Shown here: one piece after another, positions 34,398-46,056 of the stretch | Layout: every line of letters begins with the position of its first letter | How positions within the stretch are numbered: position 1 is the first letter of the stretch | NCBI RefSeq assembly: GCF_038502225.1 | Contig: NW_027197008.1 | Span: 1 to 64,000, forward strand | Direction: 5' to 3' | DNA from: Cherax quadricarinatus | Taxonomy: Eukaryota > Arthropoda > Malacostraca > Decapoda > Parastacidae | DNA: 64,000 nt | Program-made: the position numbers and the translations under genes | The notes under the pieces: model-generated | The model's input: the letters and a program-made list of their open reading frames with translations, nothing else | Databases searched by the model: none | Told to the model about the DNA's origin: nothing

Positions 34398-37300
34398 AGA
34401 TCCTCCAGTGGAACATTTGCGGGCTGCAGCGGAAAATTCACTTAGTGATTTAAGCTGCAGTTGAGGATGAGGTTGATGTCTTCCTGTTCCAGGAGACACT
34501 TACAAATTCATCACATCAAATGCAGCCATGTATTCCGGGATTCTCGGCCTACCTTCAGCGCCTGGAAGGGACTGGCAAGGGCACAATGATCTACGTCAGG
34601 ACCACTATCCCTTATTCAATCTCCACTGACCCCATCAACTGTGGGGAGGGCGTGGAGGTTCAGGCTGTCACCTTACACCTGCCAGATGGACCTCTCATGG
34701 TTTACAACATTTACAGAAGCTCTAGGTACGCCCTTGACATTTCAGAGGTGGCAGAACTCGCCCCATGGGAGGGTCTTGTTGTGGCTGGGGATGTCAATGC
34801 CCACCACCCAATACTTTCTTCTGTCTCTCCTACCAACGCAGCTGGGAGGCACCTTGCAGCTGTGCTGGAGGAGGTCCCTGAGATCGCCCTCCTCAACAAT
34901 GGTGAGCCAACCCATCACTACGGTGGCCGCTTGGACGTCACACTCATCTCTAGGCGGTTGCTCTCGAGTGCAAGATGGGAGGTCCACTCCCGTCTCACCA
35001 GTGATCACTTTGCAGTGGTCACCATGATGATGGTCCAGCTGTGCCCGCTCCCCACACCTACACCCAGATGGAATCTAAAAAAGGCCGACTGGCAGTGCTT
35101 CCAGGAGGTCATCGAGCGCTGGTGGGCAGAGTCTCCTCTTTCGGAAGACCCAGATGAGGCGGCTCAAAGCTTGCAGGTGGCCTTCACATGTGCAGCTGAG
35201 GCAGCTATACCTAAGATTACAGGTGGAGGGTCATGTAAACGTGACTGGTGGTTTTACAATGAGGACATCAGGGAGCAGAACCACCGCATCAATGTCGTAC
35301 GCAAGATGCACAGGCATAATCCCACGGTTGAGTCCATGCATCTGCTCAGGGAAGTGGTGCGGCATGCACGCCATGTCTCACACAGGGTCCAGCAGGCTAA
35401 ATGGTTCGAGTGGTGTGCCTCCCTCAGCTACTCCTCCACCTTATCTGAGATTTGGATCAAATTACGATTGGCCACTGGGCAGTGTCGCAGTGTAGCTCGG
35501 CTGCACCCAGACCCAGCAACGGAGGCAGAACGACTGGTGGACCTTTTCACCTCCAGAGCGGGCATGGCTCAACTGCCTCAGGATCTCTGGGGCCTCCAAG
35601 CCACCCTCCTTCCTAGAAGGATGATGGTGATCCAAGCGGCATGCCAGGCTAAGGACGTCATGGATGAAGACTTCACAGACCAGGTGCTCCTGGCAGCCTT
35701 CACATCTCATCGGGACACTGTACAGGGGCATGATGGTATCGCGTATGGCATGATCACTCGGTCTGGCCATTCTGGACATGCAGCTGTCCTGGTGGTCGTC
35801 AACCGGACTTTGCGAGCTGGCAAACTCCCTGTCGAATGGAAGGAGGCTGACATCATACCGATTCCTAAGCCTGGGGATCCTGGCAGTGTGAGACCCATCT
35901 CCCTCACCAGTTGCATCTCGAAGGTGTCTGAAAGGATGGTGTTGGAGCGCCTGAGGTGGAAGCTTGGCCCTCCTCATAAACACCTCTATGGCTTCACCAG
36001 AGGAGTGGGCACTTTCGAAAGCCTTACCACTCTACTGACCGGCATTGGGTCGGACGCCCAAGCCCACATTGTTGTCTTTCTTGACCTCGAGAAAGTTTTT
36101 GAGCTAGCCAGTGCACCTGCCATCCTCTCACACTTGGCCTGCAGGGGGGTTAAACGCAGGCTGCTTTCATGGCTTCGTTCCTATCTCCAGGACAGGCAGG
36201 CCCAGGTACGCTTCCAGGGGCATGCCTCTTCTCTCAAGACCCTGGACAACGGCACTCCACATGGCGGGGTGCTTAGTTCCACCCTGTTCAATGTACTGAT
36301 GCACCAGCTGGTGTGCCTGCCTTTCTCCAGAGGCACCTTCCTCCTCAGCTATGCCGATGACCTGGCACTTGTCGTACCTAGGAAGCGCCGGCTTTTGCAG
36401 CGTGCCCAGGAGGACCTCGATCTGCTGGCTTCCACTTGCCGTCACTTGGGGCTCAAGATATCTGCGGCAAAATCCAAAGCCATGATCCTTCGCACCAGGG
36501 TACCCAGTCAGAGGCTGCGGGTCCTGGGCATCGACCTGGAGTGGGTTCACAGTTATAGGTACCTTAGCATCTACATTGACAGGCACCTCACCTTCCAGAA
36601 ACATGTGCGCCACATTAAAGAGAGGGCTCTGCAGAGGGTCAGGGCATTGAGTGCCATGGCCAACCCTAGGGTTGGGGCCAGCCTCGAGGTCATGAGGTTG
36701 TTCTACATCCAGGCAATACGCTCCCTCGTTGACTATGGGGCACTTGCTCTGGTTCACGCCAGGCCCACAAACATAAAATCCCTCTGTGTCATCCAGAACA
36801 CAGCTGTACGGGCCATGCTGGGGGCTCCTAGGTGGGCCAATGCAGTGGCTCTGAACCTTGAGGTGCAGCTACAGCCTCTTGAAGACAGGATCCATCTGGT
36901 AGCTGCCAAGAGGATCGCAAAGTATCTCCGGCTCCCAGGGGCTGACAAACTGATGAGGGATTTACGGGTCCGCCAGGGACAGGTCATTCCACTGCATCCC
37001 GGCCGCCGATGGGTGTGGTCGGTAGCAGATGCCACACGGAAGCTCCTGCCCATGACATTGCTCCAGGCGGGTGGCTGCGACAGACTGGCAGCAAACTACA
37101 CGGTGCCGTCCCCTTAGGCACCAGAGCTGTTGGCAGTGCACTGGACAACCCTACCAGACAGCAAGAGGCATTGCACCCAGGGCATTCTGCAACGACTTGC
37201 CTCGGCTAGCATTGTGGGTGCGGAAGGCCCAGGGTGTGTGCCATATTACACCGATGGCTCCAGAGACCCAGTGGCAGGCCGCACAGCTGCTGGGATATTC

Positions 37301-38136
37301 CACAGCAATCTGACAGCAGGTTGGCGCCTCCCAGACCATTGCACCATCCTCCAGGCCGAACTCTTTGCCATCCATCAAGCTCTGCAGCATGCTCTTGCAG
37401 ACCATCAGCATCCCCCATCATCCACGTTGATTCCAAGGCAGCGATCTAAGCGCCAAAGGACAACGTACACTTAATCACATCCATCCGGGGTGACCTGCAG
37501 ACTCTCATGGCCCAGGGTCGCAGGGCTACCATCAACTGGATCCCGAGCCATGTGGGTATCCCTGGCAATGATGCTGCAGATGAGGCTGCTAGGACTGCAA
37601 CCCTCGAGGCACAGCCACGTGCTGCAATCTCCATCAGCCTCAGCCAGATTGCTCTGTGGGCTGCCGGTGCAGCCAGGCGCCCACTCCCTGACCCTGGGGA
37701 CTCACGGAGCCTCCGCTGGTATGTCAGGGCGACTCACAGGACACCCCCTCCAAGTATTCGGGCACAGTCCAGAGAACTGAGGGTGCATATCCACCGCCTA
37801 CGCTTAGGGTATCCCACCACTGCACGGATTGTTGAACGGGCACGAGAGGAGCTCTGTGCCCATTGTGACCTAATGGTTCCAAAGCCCTTGGTGCACTACC
37901 TGTTAGACTGCCCGGCTACGATGCCCCTTCGCCGTAGACACTTCCCAATGACCCCAGTGGAGCAGGCCCGAGAGGATGAAGCAGCACATCTTGTGTACTT
38001 AGCCATCAGAGACTTGGAAACCTTACTTCCAGTCGTTGCACGTCATCCGCTCCCCCCCCCCCCCGCTGAAGTGGCTGTGAGGGCCTGCTTTGGGCCTCCA
38101 TTGCACTGCACACCAGCCGCTGTTAGTGCACACTAA
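34398..38136 (+). pseudogene. I-clade LINE ORF2 (AP endonuclease, RT, RNase H), three stops and one frameshift
   Basis: Starts at ILQWNICGLQRK right after ORF1. Endonuclease: FLFQETL, VVAGDVNAHHP, GGRLDVTLIS, TSDHFAVV. RT: IPIPKPGDPGSVRPISLTS, motif A VFLDLEKVFELA (the second aspartate position is altered), motif B NGTPHGGVLSSTLFN (PQG replaced by PHG), catalytic SYADDLALV (about 36,346-36,372). RNase H: YYTDGSRDP (37,243 on), LQAELFAIHQAL and WIPSHVGIPGNDAADEAA (about 37,539-37,590). Stops at 34,451 (TAA), 37,115 (TAG) and 37,447 (TAA), with a frameshift near 37,420. Inactive. Confidence 0.85.
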
Positions 38137-38394
38137 CGTTTGGTACGTCATCTGGCCATAGAGCCGGTGAGGTACCCCCCCCCCCCCTTCCTGCTGAAGA
38201 CCTGCCACGCAGGTGCAAGAAAAGATAAACGACTCTTCCCTACCTGGGGAGCCAATGCCGGGTCACCAAAATGGAAGAGACCCGGGCCGGGATACCATAC
38301 CGGCGAATCAAATCGAATAGACTAGAAGTTTCTTCAATCCCACAATCGCTACAGAACGAAATATCGCATAACCGTCATGTACACAAAACAGACC

Positions 38395-39735
38395 CGGACG
38401 GCAAGATGTTATGAAAGAATTTATATACCGATTCACAAACTATGGTTGGGTCACAACAGAAGATCCACCAGACGGTTCCAGTTATCAGCCCAAGCATACA
38501 ACAGAAACTGACTACAGACCGGTGCCTCATCAGCTTCCAACGTCGTCCGAACTAAAACATGCAATTTACACGCCCGCGGATTTGAAACCAATGTAAGCAC
38601 GCGCAACATATCCATGCATATATGGCGATCACGCCCCTTAAACAACCCCGATTTTTCATACTATTTAATAACCGAACAAGAAACCCACGTAACTCGCCCC
38701 AGAATTCTAAATAAAATTCACATGGCAACCCGTCTGACCCAGGCGATTTTCCTTTTTTCATGTCCTGCATAGCATATAGTTGTTCATCCTTTATTAATTT
38801 ATGAGTCACCCGCGACTGGACAACATCCATGGCAACATTACGATCTCGACTACCATTAAATGTATCACGGTAAACTATGTCAGCATAAAAACTCATATGA
38901 TCGGTATCCATGATCGTCGTACCCGACGGGAAGGACTCAACCCCATCCCGCACTGTAAAACCCATTATATTTAACGCCCGACGACGCTGACTTTGTTCAC
39001 GTAGGACATACGCAGATGGTCAGTCTCCCCAAAGAACTTCATCAATTCCCACCGCAATTCGCGCCCCCTGAAATAAATGATTTCATAAATCTGACATTTC
39101 TGCTTTCAGGGCGGTGATGGTGGTTACCGGATATTCTGCAGCTCGTAACACGCACGTAATTGACGTCGTAAGTAATTCAACTTCCCATAACACAATTGTA
39201 TCGCCTCTACTCATCGCCCGAAAAAAGGATTTAATACAGGGTTTACCCCTTACATCCCACCACTCTAGAATATCTATGACACCCATCCCATTATTCCATA
39301 ATTGAGACCACATCCGACGAAATAAATCATGAATTTCATCCCCTTTTAAAAGACTAACATTTAATTTCCAAAACCGAGGAACGACTTGTTGCACACCAGC
39401 CCAAGCGAGAATTACCAATACTGCACGATGATCAGTAAAATGTTCATCACATGTCTGGACACTCTGTATGTCAATAGCACGCACTACATAGATCCTATCG
39501 AGTCGCGCCACGTAACCCTGCTGGACAAAAGTAAAATCCACCCCACCAGCTACGTCACCTCCCACATCGCACAATGCAACCCCTTGCAAAATATCACCCA
39601 AAAGTTGAGAATACAACCCACTCCCCCTGGGTTCCACATCCCGACGTCGTGTAACGCAATTCCAGTTACCTCCCACAATGGATATTGCAGGAAGTGACTG
39701 GAAATGATACACAAGCGTCTCCTGAAAATGACCCA
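38395..39735 (-). pseudogene. LINE ORF2 remnant (Tx1-C), RT palm deleted
   Basis: Endonuclease remnant: ISIVGGNWNCVTRRRDVEPRG (GDWN changed to GNWN), RLDRIYVVR and FTDHRAVLVIL. Linker: SFYADIVYRD. RT start: MKKGKSPGSDGLPCEFYLEFW and FLVRLLNSMKN. The frame then continues directly into the far C-terminal region (ICMDMLRVLTLVSNPRA in another frame). The catalytic YVDD region is gone. Confidence 0.75.
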
Positions 39736-40166
39736 TCATGTTTACCGTCAAATGTGCCATGACTCCATACCCCTGCTGTAGCCTGATGGATCGTCCCAAA
39801 TTTAGTGAAGGCCTGACGGATTGCATACTCATCAGCTTCGAAAGGAACATTTCGAAGCTTGAACCATGTATAAGTGTGGGACACGTCCCGGAGACACACT
39901 GCCACAGCTGGGCTCACCTGACAATGTAGATCTTGATATAGTTGAACAACCTCCTCATACACCGTAGGAGTCGTAAACTTGACGAAAACTCGGGAAACAC
40001 CGTTCACAGAAACACCATAGATGTCATCATAGGAGATCTTGTATGTATCTCGCAGGATTTGAAGTAGGAGGACGTCGATATTAGAAGCCAACAAAGATCC
40101 TTGTAAAAGCTCCACACAGACGGTATTAATTAACCCGTCGCTGGCTTCCCTCCATCTTGTAGGCAA
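39736..40166 (-). pseudogene. LINE ORF1 N-terminal remnant (Tx1-C)
   Basis: Shows the family blocks INTVCVELLQGSLL, YGVSVNGVSRVFVKF and WFKLRNVPFEADEYAIRQAF, ending abruptly after the KFGTIHQATAGVW stretch, so the zinc knuckle and acidic tail are deleted. An open frame continues upstream into the minisatellite, but that part is not LINE protein. Confidence 0.7.
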
Positions 40167-40258
40167 TGTTGGCCAGGCGCGGAGCATACAAACACTCACC
40201 TCGGCATCTGAGAGGCAACTGCCTTGTATTTTATTGTCCCTATTATATACCTTCTTGT

Positions 40259-40512
40259 TGACCCGGTATTTTCCCGGTCCTGGTGTTTTCCAGATGTTGA
40301 CCCGGTATTGTCCCGGTCCTGGTGTTTTCCAGATGGTGGCCTGGTATTGTCCCAGTCCTGGTGTTTTCCAGATGGTGACCCGGTATTGTCCCGGTCCTGG
40401 TGTTTTCCATATGGTGACCCGGTATTGTCCCAGTCCTGGTGTTTTCCAGATGGTGACCCGGTCTTGTCCCGATCCTGGTGTTTTCCAGATGGTGACCCGG
40501 ATTTGGCTACCT
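40259..40512. repeat. 39-bp minisatellite, six full units plus a partial one
   Basis: The unit, beginning TGACCCGGTATTGTCCCGG and ending CCTGGTGTTTTCCAGATGG, is repeated head-to-tail with a 39-bp period and a few substitutions per unit. 39 is a multiple of three, so all frames on both strands stay open and give spurious repetitive peptides. Confidence 0.95.
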
Positions 40513-40626
40513 GTCATGGTAGTGTCTGAGACCTGTCTGTCATGGTAGTGTCTGAGACCTATGTCTGTCATGGTAGTGTCTGAGACCTATGTCTGTCATG
40601 GTAGTGTCTGAGACCTATGTCTACCA
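40513..40626. repeat. 28-bp minisatellite, about four units
   Basis: CTGTCATGGTAGTGTCTGAG and GACCTATGT repeated with a 28-bp period (first unit 26 bp). It directly adjoins the 39-bp array on one side and the truncated Jockey-like LINE on the other, where a CTACCATGG remnant at about 40,621-40,629 may be the seed of the array. Confidence 0.9.
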
Positions 40627-41331
40627 TGGCAGGAGGTACAAGTACCTCTTTAAGATTGAGTTTAGGAGGTACAGGTATTCTAAATGGAGAAGTTTGTAGT
40701 TGCATTATAACAGGGATATGGTCAACTCCTACGTTTCCACCAGGAGAGATACGACAATGAAAGAGGTCACAGTCTCTGTTTGTCAGGACTATATCTGGTG
40801 TCCCTGGATGAGGTCCAATATACGATTTAAAGAATGGGCCTTGAAATGACAAGTTTCTGGCTGTCATGATATTAAATAGTTGTTTTCCTTTTAAGTCACC
40901 CAGTGGAATACCAGCTCCACAGTTAAAGAGGGCAGGGTGCTGAGCATTAAAATCTCCCGCTAGAATTGTTGGAATATTTCTACTTAATATCCTATGTAGA
41001 GGAACTGACTCTATATATTGTTGTCTTGGGGGAAAATATCCAGTTCCTATCACTAGTTGGCCATGAGACGTTGTCATTTCTATTGCAAGAATGTTATCTT
41101 CATCAACATGAATATTTTTAAGTGTATAGCCTAATTTAACTAAGATGGCTACACCACTATAGGGTCCTCTCGATTTCTCCACATTAGAGTAACCACGTAA
41201 TGTTGATCAACTCTTGCAGCTGTCTCATTCAAGAGTATAACATCGGGATTGTAATTATGTAGTTCAACCTCAAGGAGGTAACGGTTATTAAAGAAATGTT
41301 GAATATTAAGTTGGAAAATTGTAATCCCCAT
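40627..41331 (-). pseudogene. Jockey-like ORF2 endonuclease domain, truncated
   Basis: Starts at the ATG at 41,331 (ITIFQLNIQHFFNNR, LLNETA) and shifts frame near 41,160-41,180. It then continues with SGVAILVKLGY, ILAGDFNAQHPAL, GTPDIVLTNRD and VGVDHIPVIMQL, the endonuclease hallmarks (SDH changed to VDH). It runs out at the 28-bp minisatellite. Confidence 0.7.
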
Positions 41332-42859
41332 TATTTCTTGCTCTTCGGACGTGTACTGCGGACTGAACGCCTACAAGTAATGTATTTTTTGGTATACTCA
41401 CTATCCCTGCTGGACTCGTCAAGGGGAGGAGGGAAGTTCTGAGTAGTTGCTTGTGTATTGAAAGTGTCACCATCTTCACTAGAATTGGTAATATTAACAG
41501 AATCATTAGAGTCATTAGAGTCATCATCAGAAAACTGAGGTGTGATATTCCCAGTTTCAGGAAGCAGAGGCTCGTGAGAGTTAATGGGAGACTGTGGAGG
41601 CTCCAAGGGGAAATTTGGTAGGCCATTTGAATTACCTTGGGAAAGTTCCCGTTCATCAGGATCAGCTGCAATAGCGGAAGAGTAAGCACCAATCTCTGGG
41701 CATCGTTAGGGTCAGGTATTGACTCATCGGGTTGAGGGGAGTTGACATCTTGGTTATGCGAGGTGGGTGATCCCTGGACAAGGGATGAATTAGACTTATT
41801 TGTAGAAGTAGAGTAGGGAACATGGGATAGTAATGGGAGTGATCCCATTAGCCATTAAAAAATCATTTAAAACCTTTGAGCAGAGTTGAATGTCCCCACC
41901 TGCAATGTCTTTCTCCATCATATACATTAGTTGTGCTCTCGTCATATCCCCGGCTGAGGATACCTGAGACATGGGAGGTGAGACTGAACCTTGTTGTTGC
42001 GTTTGTGTATGTTGTAGGTGAGGGTTAGATTGGGGCACTCCAAGAGGGGCAGAATTCCAAACATTGGAACCAGTAGTAGAGACCTGAGGAGTCCCACTAG
42101 ATCCAGGCAAAGCTGGGAAGGAAGTTTGGGACATTGTTGGAGGTGCCTGGGGAGTGGTCTTCTTAGAAGTGGACAGTTTCTTAGCTTCTAAAATTTTCTG
42201 CATTTCCTTTTTCCTCTAGGGACAGATAGCAGAAACAGCATGATGAGTACACACTTGGGTTTAGTTTTGTTATCACATGAGCATATGCTGCAAATCAGTG
42301 CTTGGGTACTGCATTTGTTGGTGGTATGCCCAAATGCGTAACATTTGTAACATTGTGTCACACTGACAAACCGCTCAAGAGAGATTTGGTCAGGTGTACA
42401 TCTTGTGCAACAACATTTGAAGCCATTTTGGCACACTAGTTTGGCTTCTTCAGATGTCTCAATTATTAATTTTAATGTTTCCTATTTGTTGCCAGGTTTA
42501 GAAAATTTATGTGCTTGCACAGCATGAAATTCAGAATTCTCTGCATTAAAGTCAGCAAGAAGTTCATTCACTGTGCTATCTCTCATGATGCTGTTAATTC
42601 TGGCAACAAACACCGTTCGTTGTGCTTGATAGCTTTCAGGTGCAATTGGGTGGATACCCAAAGTCTTCAATTTGTCCAGGACGTCCTGCTTAAGTAGTTG
42701 AAGTAACTCTTTTTCAGAAGAGAGGAGAAGTACTACCCCAGCGAGAGTTGTAAAAACATCCACTGGAACAACTGTTGAATTTGAGCAAATACATGCTAGA
42801 ATTTCTTTCCTTGACTTTTGGTTGTCATCAACCCGTAATCTTACTCTTATCCGCGCCAT
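41331..42859 (-). pseudogene. Jockey-like ORF1 protein with zinc knuckle, broken
   Basis: Starts at the ATG at 42,859 (IRVRLRVDDNQKSR). One TAG at 42,482-42,484 interrupts an otherwise continuous frame into a cysteine-rich part with CYKCYAFGHTTNKC and CSICSC (about 42,250-42,365). Frameshifts near 42,190 and 41,800 lead to Pro/Ser/Gln-rich and acidic C-terminal pieces. The knuckle CX2CX4HX4C supports a nucleic-acid-binding role. Confidence 0.65.
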
Positions 42860-43469
42860 GATGTCCAGGAAAGTACATCTGGCAGAGAAGTTACTTTAAC
42901 AAAAAGGGTCTTTCCTTAGTGTTAGTCTAACTTCCTATTTCAGCTGACTTTTGAAGGTCAGCCCCTAAGATAGCCTACCTTCGAATGGTGAGGGGGAAAG
43001 GGCCCAAGGCAAAGATCGGCCGGATTTTAAAAAACCACACGGGCTATTGGATGGTCAAAATGCCTTGTGTTAACTCGCCAAAGCGAAGTTTCCGAGAAAG
43101 AAGATAGGAAAGTCAGAAGGACAGCAATGTATGTAGTGTGTTAGTGTGTGGGCCAGTGTAGATGTTTGGGTGAGGGGAGGAAGGGGAAGGATGGGGGGAT
43201 GGGGAAGAGAGGGGTGAACAGCAAGCAAGTCACCACCTTACCCTCTTGATGGGATGGGGCTCGAAGTGACTGGAAGCAAGTTTCCTCTCAGCTCTGGTGA
43301 AGAACAACTCAGGATAACCCAAGAAAAATTTCGAGTAACAGTGTTCAGAGTTGCTCAGCTCGAGAATTACTCAGGATAACTGAAGAGCAGGAACGACGAC
43401 GTCTTCTCTCCACGGTGGCTGGGCGGCTTCCGTGTCTGTGTCTGTGTCGGTATTGTGGTCCTTGTTCCG

Positions 43470-44827
43470 AAAAAAAACTAATGTACTGATATACATGATT
43501 ATAGGGCGATTACCCTGTTAAACACTGACTATAAATTATATGCAAAAATTTTGTGCAATCGCCTTAAACCCATCTTAGAGAAGGTTTTACATCCAGGTCA
43601 AGCTGGTATCCCGGGACGATCGCTGTATTTAGGCCAAAAGGTACTTGGTGATTTTGTTCGCGTCCACCAAAGTGAAATGGGTAGGGGGGAGGGATTTTGG
43701 TGTTAGACTGGAAGGCTGCATTTGATAACGTTGATCATCTTGTGTTGAAAATGATAATGGAGCAGCTGGGTTTCACATGAACGATTGTTAAGTGGGTTAT
43801 GTCTTTGTATACTGACGCGAGTTTGCGCGTCCAGGTAAACGGGAAGTTAGGTACGTCCGTATGTTTGCATCATGGGATTCGCCAGGGGTGCCCGTTATCA
43901 CAAATTTTATTTGCTATTTATCAAGAGCCATTATATTGGGCACTGGCAGCCAGGTGTGAGCAGAATTCATGTAATGGGCAGTGCAGTAGGCCTATCCATA
44001 TTGTTGGCTATGTTGATGATACAACGCTCATGCTTACAGATGCCGGTAGTTTGTCTGCCGTAGATCATATTGTGTACTAAGGATAAGTCTGGACTCTTAC
44101 TTTTAGGGCCGTGGCAACGAGGTCCATTCTCCGTGGAGAGTCCGTGGGTTGTGCGTGAATCTTTGGAAATATGCGTGATAATTCAGGCGGCTAGTAGAAC
44201 TGAAGGACATGCGCTCAATTCCAAGATGGTGGTTGATAACGTTATCCGGCGTGTCGGTATGCTAAGGTTACATCAGCGGGTGATAGTTACTAATTACATC
44301 CTATATGCTAAAGTGAGGCATGTAGTGCGTGTGTCCTTGTTGTGTCCAAGAGATGAGACACGTTTATTGGTGCATGTTTTTCGGTTTATCTCGGGAAGTC
44401 GTTGTTGCTGGTTACGACGCAGTGTGCTTAGTTTAAGTGTTCGCAAGGGGGGTTTGGGATTATTAGATTTTCATGCATCAATGCTTGCTCTTTTTGGCAA
44501 GCATACATATGTGCAATACCTGCGAGTGGCAGGTAATCCAGTTAGTGAGACGTATCAATACCTGTGCGAGTGTGTTAAGGGGAGTGATCGCCATATATGC
44601 GTGGATATGTTGCGCGTGCTTACAGTGGTTTCAAATCCGCGGGCGTGAAAATTGAATATTTTAGTTTGGGTGACTATGGAAGCTGACGTGGCACCGGTCT
44701 GTAGTCAGTTTCCGTTGTACACTTGGGCTGATAATTGGAACCGTCTCGTGGATCTTCCGTTGCGACCCGTAGTTCGTGAAACGGTATATAAATTCTTTCA
44801 TAACATCTTGCCGTCCGGGTCTGTTTT
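43470..44827 (+). mobile_element. Tx1-C LINE fragment interrupted by the Polinton
   Basis: A plus-strand piece covering the RT palm to near the ORF2 end: YRAITLLNTDYKLYAKIL and PGQAGIPGRS (about 43,500-43,620), HGIRQGCPLSQILFA and VGYVDDTTLML (about 43,865-44,040), then the C-terminal region (44,070-44,827) with several frame breaks. Similarity to the other Tx1-C copy ends at GTCTGTTTT (44,819-44,827), where the Polinton terminal repeat begins. Confidence 0.8.
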
Positions 44828-45643
44828 TTGGTCGATCTAGGAACACTGCCGGATAATGACCATGGAAAATGAGATAATGATGGGGTCTGTATGACCTTAG
44901 GGCTGACAGGGTAATTGTTTAATATGATTAATCATGCCCCAAGGGGATAGAGAGACTTATTCCTATACATTAATAAGTAGGTACATAAAGTAGAACAAAG
45001 GATTCGGGTGTGCAGGTGGCAGATTCCGGGATAATGAGTGTGGAAAAGAATGTGATAATGGGTGGTCTGCATAAGCACAGGTGCTGTCAGGGGGTACAAG
45101 TTTAATATGTTTAATCATCCCCCCAAGGGGATAGAGAGATTTATTTCTGTGTAATTACTAAGTATAAGAAGGTAGGTAATGATCACTTCTGACACCCCAA
45201 ACTCAATCACTCTGATAGATGGGGGAGGCAGTACAAAAAAGGATTCAGGTGAGCAGGTGGGCAGATTCCCAGGATAATGAGTGTGGAAAAAGAATGTGAT
45301 AATGGGTGGTCTTCATAAGCACAGGTGCTGTCAGGGGTACAAGTTTAATATGTTTAAACATCCCCCAAGGGGATAGAGAGAGAGAGGCTTATTTCTGTGT
45401 AATTACTAAGTATAAGAAGGTAGGTAATGATCACTTCTGACTCCCCAAACTCAATCACTCTGATAGATGGGAGAGGCAGTACAAAGGATTCAGGTGACTG
45501 GGTACAAGCTTACCATCTCCGAGGGAGTCCCCCCCCCCCCTTCCCGGGGCTGCGACTCACTGACGCGACTGTTGCTACTTCACAACAACACTGCTGGGTT
45601 TAAAGAACGCGGTAATGGATGGGTAGCTGGTCCCCCGAGGGAG
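44828..45643 (+). repeat. Polinton left terminal inverted repeat
   Basis: 816 bp matching the right end in reverse complement with only short indels and scattered substitutions. It contains a motif family repeated about three times at roughly 200-215 bp spacing, each unit holding CCCAAGGGGATAGAGAGA, TAATGAGTGTGG-type and CACTCTGATAGATGGG words. A unique inner part (about 45,490-45,643) contains a C run and GCTGCGACTCACTGACGC. It is the presumed protein-primed replication origin. Confidence 0.92.
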
Positions 45644-46056
45644 TGTTGCTCGCCCGTCCGTACCTCAGCAAAAAAAAAAAAAAAAAAGGTTCTTCCGGGT
45701 ACTACGGTAGTGTTTATTCTTGCCAGCTGCTAGATCTTTCCAGGTGGGGGAGGCTTAAAGCAGTGAGAAAAGGTCATCTAGGGAAGACCTTTGTGCTGAT
45801 AGAGCTCTTATAGGAACTTTGACATATACATTTTCCTCTTACCCACTCTCAGATGGGGAGAGGCTTAAGTGGTGCGATATTGTTTATATATATATATATA
45901 TATGTTTAGACTAGAGAAGATAGTAATATATAGTTATATGTAAATAAAAATCAGAGTTTGTCAATATTTTTATTAATTCACATACAAAAGGGCAAAAAAA
46001 GCTGTGCAAAGTTTTTTAGCGCGAGCAAAGGGGCGAAACTGTGCGAGTTTTACTGG
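45644..46056. other. Non-coding spacer between left terminal repeat and first gene
   Basis: Holds an A run (45,670-45,687), a short TA tract (45,884-45,903) and AT-rich sequence with an AATAAA-like signal for the minus-strand gene near 45,960-45,980 (read in reverse). No open frame worth calling. Confidence 0.5.

Larger units (their letters stand above)
32376..38318 (+). mobile_element. I-clade LINE with RNase H, near full length, degraded
   Basis: A plus-strand element of about 5.9 kb starting just after the SINE tail and ending CCGGGCCGGGATACC / GGCGAATCAAATCG. ORF1 carries three zinc knuckles and ORF2 has endonuclease, RT and RNase H, the arrangement of the I group. Its last 70 bp matches the 3' end of the SINE-like repeats in this window. 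The 5' leader (32,376-32,648) and the 3' UTR (38,137-38,318) hold no gene. Confidence 0.8.
38319..40250 (-). mobile_element. Tx1-like LINE, family Tx1-C, two internal deletions
   Basis: A minus-strand copy of a third Tx1-like family. From 5' to 3' it keeps the ORF1 N-terminus (about 39,736-40,166), jumps into the ORF2 endonuclease (about 39,083-39,735), then the linker and start of the RT (about 38,650-39,080), and jumps again to the C-terminal region (38,395-38,645). The RT palm is missing. The other Tx1-C copy (43,470-44,827, plus) has the palm. Confidence 0.75.
40627..43440 (-). mobile_element. Second Jockey-like LINE: ORF1 and endonuclease only, RT missing
   Basis: A minus-strand element with 5' sequence (42,860 to about 43,440; no gene seen, with repeated TCAGGATAACC-like words), ORF1 (about 41,331-42,859) and an ORF2 endonuclease (40,627-41,331). 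It stops at the minisatellite, before any RT. The endonuclease is related to, but distinct from, that of the Jockey-like element at 27,236-30,589. Confidence 0.7.

Noticed and set aside
33413..34453. A separate 346-codon gene overlapping the I-clade ORF1
   Set aside because: Only its last codons (ILQWNICGLQRK) are real, being the start of ORF2; the rest is an out-of-frame reading of ORF1.
40259..40512. Regularly spaced repeats that might suggest a CRISPR-like array
   Set aside because: The units are contiguous with no unique spacers, in an animal genome; it is a minisatellite.
40224..40571. Open frames of about 100 codons through the minisatellite on both strands
   Set aside because: A 39-bp period keeps every frame open by chance; the peptides are pure repeats.
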